This document shows, piece after piece, positions 6,800 to 16,678 of a stretch of 64,000 bases of DNA. The position numbers and the translations under genes are program-made. The stretch lies in the NCBI GenBank assembly GCA_002050435.1, contig MWYV01000035.1:1-64000 (forward strand), given 5' to 3'. How positions within the stretch are numbered: the stretch's first letter is position 1; every line of letters starts with the position of its first letter. The notes beneath the pieces were generated by a model. That model was given only the letters and a program-made list of their open reading frames with translations. It was not told where the DNA came from and did no database searches. This DNA is from Chitinophagales bacterium 33-2 (GTDB lineage Bacteria; Bacteroidota; Bacteroidia; Chitinophagales; Chitinophagaceae).

Positions 6800-9180
6800 T
6801 ATTCAGTTCTTAAATTCTTAACGGGATTGGCAAGTGCAGTTTTAAGCGCCTGTATGCTTATGGTAAGAAATGCGATCAGCCATGTAAGTATGCCGGCAGC
6901 TAAAAACACCCACCATTGAATCGGTGTTTTATATATAAAATCTTCAAGCCACTTATTCATAGCAAATAAAGCCAGGGGAATTGCAATGAGCATTGAAATA
7001 ACAATCAGCTTTAAGAAATCTTTTGAAACAAGCGATAAAATATCAGTTACCCTTGCTCCTAAAACTTTCCTGATCCCGATCTCCTTTGTTCTCTGCACCA
7101 TCGCATAGGCCGTCAAAGCAAACAACCCAAGGCAAGCAAGAAAGATCGCAAGACTTGAAAAGGCGGTAAATACATTTGCAGTTCTCTGCTCGGTTTTATA
7201 CAGCGCATCAAATTCTTCATCAAGGAAACTATATTCAAATGGCCTGTGAGGCACTCTCTGTTTCCACGTAGCTCCAACCGCATCCAATGCCGTACGGGTA
7301 TCGCCTTGAATTCGTATGAATAATGATCCCATCAATCTTTTATCAAGAAAGATGACAAGAGGGTTAATTGTTTCATGAAAAGACCTGAAATGAAAATCTT
7401 TTACCACAGCTTTCACTATTCCGTCTTTTCCTTTAGTCAGGGTCTTTCCTATGGCTTCCTCTGGTTTCCATCCGAGTGCTTTAACTGCAGCTTCATTTAA
7501 AATAAAGGAATACCTGATGTTGTTGCCATCATTCGATGTATCAAACTGCAATACATCTGACCAGCTATAATGATTCCCTGCGATAATTTTAAGGTCCAGT
7601 GTTTTCGAAAAATCCTCATCAACCGGCAATGCGTTTACTGTAATCGATTCACCAGTGGTTTTTCGCAGGCCATCACCCCAGCCAATATCTACCGGGGATT
7701 CATATGCCCCACCAACAGATTGAACGCCTGGAAGATTAAGAAGGGCTTTTTTCAGGCCATCATAATTTTCTGTCATTTTTGCATCCAGGGGAAGTACCAT
7801 CACCTGATTCTTATTAAAACCAAGATCTTTATTGCGTATAAATTCAAGCTGCTGTAAAATGATGATGGTTGCGATCATAAGAAACAGCGAAATAGCAAAC
7901 TGGAAAACAATCAGGGATTTACGTAATGCACCTGAACCTGTAAACCTGAAACCCGCCTTTAAAACATGGATAACCTTACTTCCAGAAAGGATCACAGCCG
8001 GGTAAACTCCTGCCGAAAATGCAATGATTATTGAAAGCACCAGCAACATAACAATTATGAAAGGACTGAATAATAATCCTGTATTTAGGTTTTTTCCGGA
8101 TAACTGGTTGAATGAGGGCAACATGATCACAGATAATAACAGAGCCACCAAAATAGCAAAGAGAGTAATTAAATAAGATTCGGAAATGAACTGAAAGAAA
8201 ACCTGCTTTTTACCAGCACCCATCACCTTACGCATTCCTATTTCGGTACTTCTGCGCGCAGACTGAGCGGTACTTAAATTTGTATAGTTGACAAAGGCAA
8301 TCAGCAGAATCATTAAAGCAACAGTGGCAAGTATATAAATATAAATGATGGAGTTATTTGGTTCAAACCCATCCAGCTTAGAATGTAAATGAACACTTTT
8401 AAGCGGTTCAAGATGATATTTCATGGAACTTCCTGGTGGGCCCTGCATTTCTTTTTTCAAAACATCAGCTGTTAGAATATCAACTTTTTCCTGGAGCGTT
8501 TGCAGTTCTACATTATTGCGGAGCAACAGGTAGGTAACATAATTGGCTTCAACCCATTTTTCAGTCTTCGAAGCATTAAGTGTTGTAAAAGAAGCAAGGA
8601 AATCATATTGGATTTGTGAATTTTCAGGAGCATCTTCTACAATTCCTGTAATTGTGAAATCTTTTGACCCTCCAACTTTAACCATCTTACCTACAGGGTC
8701 TTCATTTCCAAAATACTTTTTCGCCATCGATTCGGATATCACCAGCTTTTCAGGTGCATCCAGAACTTTGGATGGATCACCTTTTTTTAATGCGAAAGAA
8801 AAAACTGAGAAGAATCCCGAATCTGCATATAAAAAATTTTTTTCGTTAAAAAGCTTATCAGCATATGCAATAACCCTGGGATATTTTAGCATTCTTGCAT
8901 AAGCTTCCACTTCAGGAAAAGTTCGCTGAAATGCAGGTCCTACCTTAGTTCCGGTTGTTGCAACTTTATTTTCAGAATCGCCAAAATTATATTCCCAGGT
9001 AACCCTAACGATCCTGTCACCGTTTTTATGGAACTTATCAAAACCTAGTTCATGCCAGATGTAAATACCGATCAGTAAACAACTTGTAATGCCTATAGTG
9101 AGTCCGGCAATATTTACGCAGGCATACAGCTTGTTCTTCTGTAAATGACGGAAAGCAATTTTTATATAGTTACGAAACAT
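6799..9180 (-). CDS. MacB-like ABC permease (two FtsX domains)
   Basis: 793 residues. Layout: one N-terminal membrane helix (~20-42, TIGITSCLLIGIYIWHELGF), a large periplasmic MacB_PCD domain (~45-270), an FtsX three-helix block (~280-410, containing SARRSTEIGMRKVMGAGKKQ), then a repeat of the arrangement with a helix at ~425-445, a second periplasmic domain, and a C-terminal FtsX block (~675-790, MVQRTKEIGIRKVLGARVTD). It ends in NLRTE. Known family role: mechanotransmission type VII ABC systems that drive efflux through TolC-like channels. Third of three intact permeases in one operon. Confidence 0.92.
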   Translation of the reverse strand: MFRNYIKIAFRHLQKNKLYACVNIAGLTIGITSCLLIGIYIWHELGFDKFHKNGDRIVRVTWEYNFGDSENKVATTGTKVGPAFQRTFPEVEAYARMLKYPRVIAYADKLFNEKNFLYADSGFFSVFSFALKKGDPSKVLDAPEKLVISESMAKKYFGNEDPVGKMVKVGGSKDFTITGIVEDAPENSQIQYDFLASFTTLNASKTEKWVEANYVTYLLLRNNVELQTLQEKVDILTADVLKKEMQGPPGSSMKYHLEPLKSVHLHSKLDGFEPNNSIIYIYILATVALMILLIAFVNYTNLSTAQSARRSTEIGMRKVMGAGKKQVFFQFISESYLITLFAILVALLLSVIMLPSFNQLSGKNLNTGLLFSPFIIVMLLVLSIIIAFSAGVYPAVILSGSKVIHVLKAGFRFTGSGALRKSLIVFQFAISLFLMIATIIILQQLEFIRNKDLGFNKNQVMVLPLDAKMTENYDGLKKALLNLPGVQSVGGAYESPVDIGWGDGLRKTTGESITVNALPVDEDFSKTLDLKIIAGNHYSWSDVLQFDTSNDGNNIRYSFILNEAAVKALGWKPEEAIGKTLTKGKDGIVKAVVKDFHFRSFHETINPLVIFLDKRLMGSLFIRIQGDTRTALDAVGATWKQRVPHRPFEYSFLDEEFDALYKTEQRTANVFTAFSSLAIFLACLGLFALTAYAMVQRTKEIGIRKVLGARVTDILSLVSKDFLKLIVISMLIAIPLALFAMNKWLEDFIYKTPIQWWVFLAAGILTWLIAFLTISIQALKTALANPVKNLRTE

Positions 9181-9186
9181 AAAATA

Positions 9187-11601
9187 TTATTGTGTCTTTA
9201 AACTTTTTACCGGATTGGCCATTGCAGCCTTAAAAGCCTGAATACTTACTGTAACCAGGGCTATCAATAATGTCAGGATCGAGGAAACCAGGAAAACCCA
9301 CCATGGGATGCCAATCCTAAAAGCAAAATCCTGCAGCCATTTATGCAATGCCCACCAGGCAATTGGAAAAGCGATCATAGAAGCAATAAGCACAAGAACA
9401 ACAAAATCTTTTGATAGCAATCCTACAATTCTACCAGACCCTGCACCTAAAACTTTTCTGATGCCAATCTCTTTTGTGCGCCTTACCACTATTAAAGTTG
9501 CCAGTCCAAATAAACCCATACAGGCTATGAATATGGAGAGAAAAGATGCATACCTGACAATGTTTCCCAAACGTTGTTCCTGCTGGTATGAAGCCGCAAG
9601 CGATTCATCCAAAAACCTGTATTCAAAATCCTGGTCCCCTGCAACAGCTTTCCATGCAGCCCTTAAAAATGTAATGTGGTCCTGCAGGTTTCCTTCTCTG
9701 AATCTTACAGAAACCCTGGGCCGCGCAGGGAATGAGGAACTATAATCACTTGAATGAGAAAAAATGCTATCTGGCTTCAAAGCCATTACCACTGGTTTAA
9801 TTGGAGTATGTAATGATTGAATATGAAAATCCTTTACCACGCCTATGATCCGTTGGGGATAGGTTCCAGGAAGCTTCTGTCCTATCGGGTCCTTCCAGCC
9901 ATATTCCCTTACAAGTACTTCATTAACTATGATCGCATTGGAATCTGCAGAATTATTATTCATGAATCCCCTTCCTGCGACCACCTTTAAATCCATGGCA
10001 GGAATGAAATCACCATCAATGGCATTGAAAGAAAATTGCCTGAATGCTTTCTGATCATCGGAATATCCTAATTGAACCCAACCACTTTCAGCCATGCTAT
10101 AAAGTGAACTGGTCGACGAAACAACCTGGGGGTTTTTTTGAACCAGGTTTTTAAACATTACAGCCAGCTGGTTTCCCTCCGTTCTTCCTTTATTGGTAGA
10201 AACAATCACTATGTGTTCCTTATCATAACCCAGGTTTTTTTTGCGCAGGTAATTCAGTTGTTTGCCTACTGTTAATGTACAAATGATCATGATGATAGAT
10301 GCAACGAACTGGCCTACAATTAGTGCTTTCCTGAAAAATCCAATATTGTTTGCTCCGCTTACGCTTCCTTTCAGTACCTGTATAGGTTTGAATGCGGATA
10401 GAACGAAAGCCGGATACATACCCGCGATCAGGCCTATGAATACAAGTAAAAACACACAAAAAGAAACTGTAAATACATCGATGGAAATGTACAATTCACG
10501 ATTGGCCAGCTGGTTGAATGGCTTCAAAAAAATAAAAGCCATGACAATCCCAAGTATCAAGGAAATAAAAGTCAAAAACAGCGCTTCTCCCCAGAATTGC
10601 TTCACCAATTGTTTCTTTTGTGCACCCAATACCTTTCTTACACCAACTTCCATTGCTCTAGTTGATGAACGACCAATGGAAAGCGTTACAAAATTGATGC
10701 ATGCAATTAAAAGAATCAGCATTCCCATGGTCGCCAGGATATACGCGTATTTCGGATCGCTGTCGCCTCTTAATACATCTGGCAGGGTTGAATTAAAATG
10801 AATGTCCTTTAATGGCTGCAATCGAATAAGGTACTCCCCCGGCTTATAATTATCTGCCACCAATGGATCCAGGATGGAGGCAATTTTATTATGCACTGCA
10901 GCAACTGAAGCATTTTCCTTTAAGAGGAAATAACTGGTAACAGTTACATTTGACCAGCCGCTTGTTCTTGCCTTTTCACTGTATATGTATTTGGCATTGG
11001 AAAAAGGGATCAGCATGCCGAATTGAATGGTGGATTCAAGAAGAGGATCTTTGGCAAGATGAGTAATTGTGAAAACAATTGATTGTTCACCTAATTGGAA
11101 TTCAAGTGTTTTGCCAATAGGATCTTCTTTTCCAAAATACTTTAACGCCGCAGTTTTTGTAATGACCATTGAATTAGGAGTAGGAAACGGATCGCCTCCC
11201 GTATTCTTTTCCAGAGGGAAATCAAACACCTGGAAAAAATTGCTGTCAACCATATTCACAGGGTCATTGAAAGTATTGTTATTGTGCTTTAATGGAGGCG
11301 TAATCTGTGCTATACGGCAACTTAATTCTGCTTCAGGCAATCCTGCCTGCAAAACCGGAACTAGGGGAATGGGCGTGACGGTATTTTGGAAGATTTCTCC
11401 TTTGTAATGTTCCTCCAGCCAGGCCCGGTAAATTCTTTCGCCCTTTGAATGGAACTGATTAAAGCTCCACTCGCTCCTGACAAAAAGCATGATAAGAATA
11501 CAACAGGCAATTCCAACTGCCAGTCCCAGCACGTTGATAAAAGTGTATCCTTTATGCTTTGAAAGATACCTGAGCGCAACTTTAAAATAATTCTTGTGCA
11601 T
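9187..11601 (-). CDS. MacB-like ABC permease (two FtsX domains)
   Basis: About 804 residues from ATG 11601 (MHKNYFKVALRYLSKHKGYT); an in-frame ATG at 11625 would add 8 residues not seen in its neighbours. N-terminal helix VLGLAVGIACCILIMLF, first periplasmic domain, FtsX block with STRAMEVGVRKVLGAQKKQL, second half with helix LIVGQFVASIIMIICTLTVG, and C-terminal FtsX block with VVRRTKEIGIRKVLGAGSGR. Same architecture as the flanking permeases but clearly diverged from them, so these are old paralogues. It lies 6 bp before the next permease, in the same operon. Confidence 0.92.
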   Translation of the reverse strand: MHKNYFKVALRYLSKHKGYTFINVLGLAVGIACCILIMLFVRSEWSFNQFHSKGERIYRAWLEEHYKGEIFQNTVTPIPLVPVLQAGLPEAELSCRIAQITPPLKHNNNTFNDPVNMVDSNFFQVFDFPLEKNTGGDPFPTPNSMVITKTAALKYFGKEDPIGKTLEFQLGEQSIVFTITHLAKDPLLESTIQFGMLIPFSNAKYIYSEKARTSGWSNVTVTSYFLLKENASVAAVHNKIASILDPLVADNYKPGEYLIRLQPLKDIHFNSTLPDVLRGDSDPKYAYILATMGMLILLIACINFVTLSIGRSSTRAMEVGVRKVLGAQKKQLVKQFWGEALFLTFISLILGIVMAFIFLKPFNQLANRELYISIDVFTVSFCVFLLVFIGLIAGMYPAFVLSAFKPIQVLKGSVSGANNIGFFRKALIVGQFVASIIMIICTLTVGKQLNYLRKKNLGYDKEHIVIVSTNKGRTEGNQLAVMFKNLVQKNPQVVSSTSSLYSMAESGWVQLGYSDDQKAFRQFSFNAIDGDFIPAMDLKVVAGRGFMNNNSADSNAIIVNEVLVREYGWKDPIGQKLPGTYPQRIIGVVKDFHIQSLHTPIKPVVMALKPDSIFSHSSDYSSSFPARPRVSVRFREGNLQDHITFLRAAWKAVAGDQDFEYRFLDESLAASYQQEQRLGNIVRYASFLSIFIACMGLFGLATLIVVRRTKEIGIRKVLGAGSGRIVGLLSKDFVVLVLIASMIAFPIAWWALHKWLQDFAFRIGIPWWVFLVSSILTLLIALVTVSIQAFKAAMANPVKSLKTQ

Positions 11602-11631
11602 AATTGTTTTATTAAAGCGGGCCATAGTTGT

Positions 11632-14055
11632 TTATTCAGTTCTTAAACTCTTGACAGGATTAGTGGTAGCAGCTTTAATTGCCTGGTAGCCTACAGTTAT
11701 ACATGCAATAACAAATGCAGCTATTGCAGCCAGTGCAAACACCCACCAGCTTACTGAAACGCGGTAAGGATAATTTTCAAGCCAATTTTTAAGTAGCCAC
11801 CATGCAATGGGAAAAGCAAGAAGAGTAGAAATAAATACTGGTTTAAGAAAGGATTTTGACAGCAGGGTTGTAATATTGAACACACTCGCACCCAGAACTT
11901 TCCTTATACCAATTTCTTTTGTTTTTTGTTCTGCACTGAATGCAGCAAGACTAAATAATCCCATACATCCAATAAATATGGCCATCAGGGTGAATATCCA
12001 CAACAGCGTGCTTAACTTGTTTTCAGCACTATACATTGCCGCGAAATTCTCATCAAGGAAATTATAATCAGGTGGAAACTCGGGTGCAAATTTAGTCCAG
12101 GTTTGCTTGATATGCTGAATGGTTGCAGGCAAATTATCGCTCTTTACCTTTACTGCCATTTTAACCAAAACTTCGGGATATATATGCATGACCACCGTAC
12201 CTACTTTTTCATGAAGGCTTTTGACATGAAAGTCCTTAACTACACCAATTATTTTTCCCTTTTTAATAGGATTTATTGAATCAGGAATCCATTTTTCCCA
12301 ATGAAGCTGTTGTCCCAGTGCAGCAACAGGCGATCCAAAACCCAGCTCCTTTACTGCTGCTTCATTTATAATAAATCCTTCTGCAACATCAGTTGAAAAA
12401 TTTCTTGAAAAATCCCGCCCGGCAACAATTTTTAATCCCATGGTTTTAACATAGTCATGATCCACCAGTAATTGGATGGCAGTAAAATTTTTATCACTAT
12501 TTTTTTCAGGCACAATTATCCCATCTGTTGCCAGCTGGTCGCCAGGCAAACCATAACCCCCGGTAACGGATACAACACCACTTGATCTGTTCAATTCATT
12601 TTTAAACGATTCATAGTTCTTTTGAATATCTCCCCTCACACTGAAATACACGATCTGCTCTTTATTGAATCCCAGATCCTTTTGATTCAGGAAATTCATT
12701 TGCTTATAAACGATAATAGTACAGATGATGAGCAAGGCGGAAAGTGTGAACTGCACGATCACCAATACCTGGCGAAGTGTTGCAGACGATCCTGAATTGT
12801 TCCCACCGGCCTTCAGCCCTTTTAAAACTTTAATGGGTTGAAATCCCGACATGACCAAAGCAGGATATATTCCTGAAAACATTCCAATAACAATAGCAGC
12901 TAAAAAAATTGAAAGACCCAGGAAAGGATTGGTTAAAGGATTGAAGGAAATATTCTTTTGTGTAAAGCTGTTAAGCATTGGAAGTAAAAGCATGGTTGCA
13001 ATCACTGCTATAACAAAAGCAATAATTGAAAGCAGAATGGTTTCTCCTGTAAATTGTGCGATCAGCTGTTTCCTATCTGCACCTACCACTTTTCTTACAC
13101 CGATTTCTTTTGCCCTCCGGAATGAACGTGCAGTTGCAAGGTTGATAAAGTTAAAACAGGCGATCAGGAGAACAAAACCAGCAATGATCGACAAACCCTT
13201 TACATAAGAACCATTGCCTCTCTTTGCATTATCCATTTCAAAATTGGCAGAGCCAAGATGTATATCTGATAAAGGTTGCAAAACCGGAAGGCTGGGCGGC
13301 TCGGTTTCATCAGGATCTTCAGCTGCCTTTTTAATAACAACATCTTTAAGTTTTGACTCCAGGCCTTTCGGGTCTGATCCATTCTTTAATCGTAAATAGG
13401 TAAAAAACTGATTGTACCCCCAACTCAACATTCTTTCAGGTGGTAAACCGGAAGATGACATAGGAATAACATAATTAAAATCAAGGTGAAAATGTTCCGG
13501 TATGTGGGCAAGAACTCCTTTTACAATAAAACTTTCTTTTTCAAGCTGAATGGATTGGTTAACCGGATCTGTATTACCGAAATATTTCTTTGCAAGTTCT
13601 TCAGTGATTATTATAGAAGCAGGAGCATTCATGGCCGTTTTGGAATCTCCGCTTATAAATTTTAGTGGAAACATTTTAAAGAAGGTACTGTCTGCAATTA
13701 ATCCTTTTTCTTCAAAAGACCTTACATCACCTTTTTCAAAAAGCATTTTGCCATTCCACATGAGGAGGCGCGAAGTAAAATCAACTTCAGGAAAATTTTG
13801 CTGCGCATAAGTGGCAAGCATGGGAGGTGTATTGGCAGAAGGAGAGTTTGTTGAACTGTTTGACCTTTGCTGGTAAATTCTGAAAATATTTTCACCTCCC
13901 TTAATGAACTTATCATATTGCATTTCATCCCATACAAATAACCCGATGATAAGACAGCCGGTGATACCAATTGAAAGGCTGGCAATATTGATAAAGGAAA
14001 ATCCCTTGTACCTCAGCAGGTTTCGAAGTGCGGTTTTTAAATAGTTCCTGAACAT
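11632..14055 (-). CDS. MacB-like ABC permease (two FtsX domains)
   Basis: 807 residues starting MFRNYLKTALRNLLRYKGFS. The N-terminal helix SIGITGCLIIGLFVWDEMQY is followed by a periplasmic domain, an FtsX block (FRRAKEIGVRKVVGADRKQL), a second periplasmic domain and a final FtsX block (EQKTKEIGIRKVLGASVFNI), ending SLRTE. Its first codons overlap the tail of a deleted upstream permease (14037-14201). First intact permease after the ATPase at 14241. Confidence 0.92.
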   Translation of the reverse strand: MFRNYLKTALRNLLRYKGFSFINIASLSIGITGCLIIGLFVWDEMQYDKFIKGGENIFRIYQQRSNSSTNSPSANTPPMLATYAQQNFPEVDFTSRLLMWNGKMLFEKGDVRSFEEKGLIADSTFFKMFPLKFISGDSKTAMNAPASIIITEELAKKYFGNTDPVNQSIQLEKESFIVKGVLAHIPEHFHLDFNYVIPMSSSGLPPERMLSWGYNQFFTYLRLKNGSDPKGLESKLKDVVIKKAAEDPDETEPPSLPVLQPLSDIHLGSANFEMDNAKRGNGSYVKGLSIIAGFVLLIACFNFINLATARSFRRAKEIGVRKVVGADRKQLIAQFTGETILLSIIAFVIAVIATMLLLPMLNSFTQKNISFNPLTNPFLGLSIFLAAIVIGMFSGIYPALVMSGFQPIKVLKGLKAGGNNSGSSATLRQVLVIVQFTLSALLIICTIIVYKQMNFLNQKDLGFNKEQIVYFSVRGDIQKNYESFKNELNRSSGVVSVTGGYGLPGDQLATDGIIVPEKNSDKNFTAIQLLVDHDYVKTMGLKIVAGRDFSRNFSTDVAEGFIINEAAVKELGFGSPVAALGQQLHWEKWIPDSINPIKKGKIIGVVKDFHVKSLHEKVGTVVMHIYPEVLVKMAVKVKSDNLPATIQHIKQTWTKFAPEFPPDYNFLDENFAAMYSAENKLSTLLWIFTLMAIFIGCMGLFSLAAFSAEQKTKEIGIRKVLGASVFNITTLLSKSFLKPVFISTLLAFPIAWWLLKNWLENYPYRVSVSWWVFALAAIAAFVIACITVGYQAIKAATTNPVKSLRTE

Positions 14056-14201
14056 ATTAAATTATTCGGTTCGTGATGAATAAAAAGAGAAAGAAGAATG
14101 CAGCATGCAAATCCCACAGCAAGTCCAAATACATTGATGAAGGAAAAAACTTTATTCTTACGAATCTTCCGCAATGCCAGTTTATAAAAATTACTGCTCA
14201 T
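14037..14201 (-). pseudogene. Fossil of a fourth MacB-like permease
   Basis: From ATG 14201 the frame encodes MSSNFYKLALRKIRKNKVFS, FINVFGLAVGFACCILLSLF and IHHE, the exact N-terminal pattern of the three downstream permeases through their first membrane helix. It then runs out of frame to a stop at 14037. In another frame the sequence just after the junction reads TCA-CGA-ACC-GAA-TAA (S-R-T-E-stop), the same C-terminal ending as the neighbouring permeases (LRTE). About 2.3 kb between residue ~42 and the last four codons is missing. It lies 39 bp after the upstream ATPase gene. Confidence 0.8.
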
Positions 14202-14240
14202 TTTTGCTTTATTGAAAAATTGCTTTGAAAGTTTTCAGAC

Positions 14241-14918
14241 TTAAACCAGGATGTTTTCAGTTACGGTCTGGCCGTCCAGCATTCTTACGATGCGATGACT
14301 ATAGCGGGCATCATGTTCAGAGTGGGTTACCATTATAATTGTTGTTCCCTGTTCATTGAGGTCCGTAAGAAGTTCCATCACTTCATTTCCGTTGGAAGAA
14401 TCAAGATTTCCTGTTGGTTCATCTGCAAGAATTAATTTCGGCTTGTTTACAACTGCCCGCGCTACGGCAACACGTTGCTGCTGACCACCGGATAATTGTT
14501 GTGGATAGTGATTCCGCCGGTGCATGATCTGCATTTTATCAAGCACCTGTTCCACCCTGGTTTTTCTTTCCCCCGCAGGAACACCAAGGTAAATAAGCGG
14601 GAGTTCTACATTTTCAAATACACTTAGTTCATCGATTAGATTAAAACTCTGGAAAACAAAACCAATGTTCTTCTTCCTGAGGTCTGCACGTTTACGTTCA
14701 TTAAAATCAACAACTTCAATTCCATTAAATAAAAAGCTTCCATCATCAGGATCGTCAAGTAAACCGAGGATATTTAATAAGGTAGATTTTCCACAGCCTG
14801 AAGGACCCATAATGGCGACGAATTCACCTTCATTCACGTCAAGCGTCAGTTTATTCAAGGCAACTGTTTCTACATCTTCTGTACGGTAGATCTTTTCAAG
14901 ATTATTGATCTTTATCAT
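14241..14918 (-). CDS. ABC transporter ATPase, MacB/LolD type
   Basis: 225 residues. Walker A GPSGCGKST, Q-loop VFQSFNLIDELS, signature LSGGQQQRVAVARA, Walker [14 protein letters not shown] and H-loop THSEHD are all canonical. Known role: ATP hydrolysis for FtsX-type permeases. It lies upstream of the permease fossil and three intact permeases, so it was probably the partner of the lost fourth permease and may serve the others. A 242-bp gap to the fusion protein (14919-15160) shows no gene or clear terminator. Confidence 0.92.
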   Translation of the reverse strand: MIKINNLEKIYRTEDVETVALNKLTLDVNEGEFVAIMGPSGCGKSTLLNILGLLDDPDDGSFLFNGIEVVDFNERKRADLRKKNIGFVFQSFNLIDELSVFENVELPLIYLGVPAGERKTRVEQVLDKMQIMHRRNHYPQQLSGGQQQRVAVARAVVNKPKLILADEPTGNLDSSNGNEVMELLTDLNEQGTTIIMVTHSEHDARYSHRIVRMLDGQTVTENILV

Positions 14919-15160
14919 TTTTGCTTTTTATATATGAATAGTGATAATGAGATTGCAGTTAACAGGATTCAATTCCATTGCCGGAATTTCCGGAATATGG
15001 CAGTGCTTTCCTGATTTATTTATTAATATTTGATGTCCTGAACCAAGACAAGTTGTACAAAAAAGGATATAAATAATTTTCGCCATAATGCAGCAGGCTT
15101 AGGTTATTGAAAAACTTATTTAATGTTTTCTTATGAAGGGCAAATGCCATCGCCAGCGGA

Positions 15161-16414
15161 TTATCTTTTCAGCACCAGTTCCTGCATATCTCCGTAATTC
15201 TCGTAGCTTGATGTCACAACTTTTTCACCGGGTTTAAGTCCGGATATCACTTCATAGTAATCCGGGTTCTGTCTTCCTAATTGCAGATCTACTTTGTATG
15301 CCCTGGATCCGTCATTATTCAATTTAAATATCCAGTTACCACCAGTTACCTGGAAAAACCCACCTTTGGCTACCAATAGTGCCTCGGTTTCATCACTTAA
15401 CGCAAGCCGGATCTGTATGGTTTGTCCACGCCTGATTCCTTCCGGAACTGCATCCGCGAATTCCATATCCACCTGGAACCTTCCGTTATTTACCTGTGTA
15501 TAAACTTTTTTTACCTGGAGCTTAAAAGTTTTACTGCCTAAATTTCCTTCGCCTAATTGGCCGATCATCACCCTTGAAATATAATGTTCATCAATATCCA
15601 CTCTCACTTTGTACCCAGATAAAACGTCTATCTGTCCGAGCCTTTCTCCCCTGTTCTTTGATTGCCCTATTTCAGCATCCAATGATGTCAGCTGTCCATC
15701 TACAGGTGCTCTCACCACCAGGTCACCCACTTTCCTGCGCATCAGTTGCAATGCATTCTGCATACGCGCATAGGAGGCTCCCATCTGGCTAATTTGCTGT
15801 GAATTTGATACCTCATCCTGTTTTAAGGTTTGAGCATTCAGCTTTTTTCGATTTACCTGGTAGTTATAATTATTTTCAGACGCTTTGAATTCCTGAAGGC
15901 CAATTACCTTTTCTTCATAAAGATGTTTGTTCAGGTTATAAACACGTTCCGCTTCTATAAGGGCATTATCAACATCAGCTTTCTGGTTAAGTTGCTGAAT
16001 GGTATTCTGTACTGCGTTGTTCTTGGTATTCTGCATTTGCGTCAATACTTCAAATACGGCGGTTTCCTGATTGGCAAGGCTTAATTCCAGGTCAGTATTC
16101 GACATCCTTAAGATCGGCTGACCTTTTTTTATAAAGCTTCCATCTTCAACAAATTTTTCTTCTACCCTGCCTCCTTCGATTGCATCCAGATAAATTATGG
16201 TCACCGGCATTACGATACCATTAACAGGAATAAATTCCTGGAATGTGTTCCTGGTCACTTCGCTGATCGTTATACGTTCTGCATCAACATTCAATTTGCT
16301 GTTGCCGGATGCAAATTTCAAGGCAGCACCCAAGAGAATAAATATTCCGGCAATACCTGAAATGGTTAGTATTCTTTTCCTGCTCCAATAATTTTTTTCA
16401 ATTTTTCTATCCAT
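15161..16414 (-). CDS. HlyD/MacA-type periplasmic membrane fusion protein
   Basis: 417 residues. A single N-terminal membrane helix at ~14-33 (ILTISGIAGIFILLGAALKF) anchors it in the inner membrane. Then follow a lipoyl/barrel-sandwich half (YLDAIEGGRVEEKFVEDGSF), a long coiled coil (~115-215), the second lipoyl half (VRAPVDGQLTSLDAEIGQSK) and beta-barrel and proximal domains to the end. Role: links the permeases to the TolC-like channel. First gene of the efflux operon, directly downstream of the operator-like site at 16548-16574. Confidence 0.92.
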   Translation of the reverse strand: MDRKIEKNYWSRKRILTISGIAGIFILLGAALKFASGNSKLNVDAERITISEVTRNTFQEFIPVNGIVMPVTIIYLDAIEGGRVEEKFVEDGSFIKKGQPILRMSNTDLELSLANQETAVFEVLTQMQNTKNNAVQNTIQQLNQKADVDNALIEAERVYNLNKHLYEEKVIGLQEFKASENNYNYQVNRKKLNAQTLKQDEVSNSQQISQMGASYARMQNALQLMRRKVGDLVVRAPVDGQLTSLDAEIGQSKNRGERLGQIDVLSGYKVRVDIDEHYISRVMIGQLGEGNLGSKTFKLQVKKVYTQVNNGRFQVDMEFADAVPEGIRRGQTIQIRLALSDETEALLVAKGGFFQVTGGNWIFKLNNDGSRAYKVDLQLGRQNPDYYEVISGLKPGEKVVTSSYENYGDMQELVLKR

Positions 16415-16547
16415 TCTTTAATTTTTGACCACCGGAATGAAATTCCACAAAGGGATCCTCTCCAGACCGTAATCAGCTGATCAGAATAGTGCCAATTTGC
16501 CAAATAAATGAAATTCAAATACTTAGCTTGAATTGAATCTACGAAAA

Positions 16548-16574
16548 TGTTCGTTTCCGGACAGAAACTGTCCG
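16548..16574. promoter_or_regulatory. Palindromic activator-like binding site between efflux operon and its regulator
   Basis: TGTTCG-TTTC-CGGACA-GAAAC-TGTCCG: three half-sites of TGTYCG type, forming two overlapping inverted repeats. The 17-bp core CGGACAG-AAA-CTGTCCG is a perfect palindrome. It lies 134 bp upstream of the fusion-protein start and 105 bp upstream of the regulator start, the usual distance for an enhancer of a sigma-54 activator. Binding by the adjacent regulator is inference. I could not find a convincing -24/-12 promoter next to it. Confidence 0.55.
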
Positions 16575-16629
16575 CTTTTGATACAGTTGTTTGAAGATTC
16601 CAGGATGGCCAGACTTCATTTTCAATCAA

Positions 16630-16657
16630 TTGCAATAATGGTATCATTGTAGTTTCG
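16630..16657 (+). promoter_or_regulatory. Possible Bacteroidota-type promoter of the regulator gene
   Basis: TTG at 16630-16632, 17 bases, then TAGTTTCG at 16650-16657, which matches TAnnTTTG at 7 of 8 positions. It would start transcription just before the ATG at 16679. Spacing is two bases shorter than the usual 19. Confidence 0.3.
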
Positions 16658-16678
16658 TTGCCTTTCCAAACCCCGGTT

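Noticed and set aside
16480-16500. TGGCAC at 16489-16494 (minus strand) as a sigma-54 promoter of the pump operon
   Set aside because: The -24 hexamer is perfect but TGAT stands where TTGC is required; no shift of spacing rescues it.
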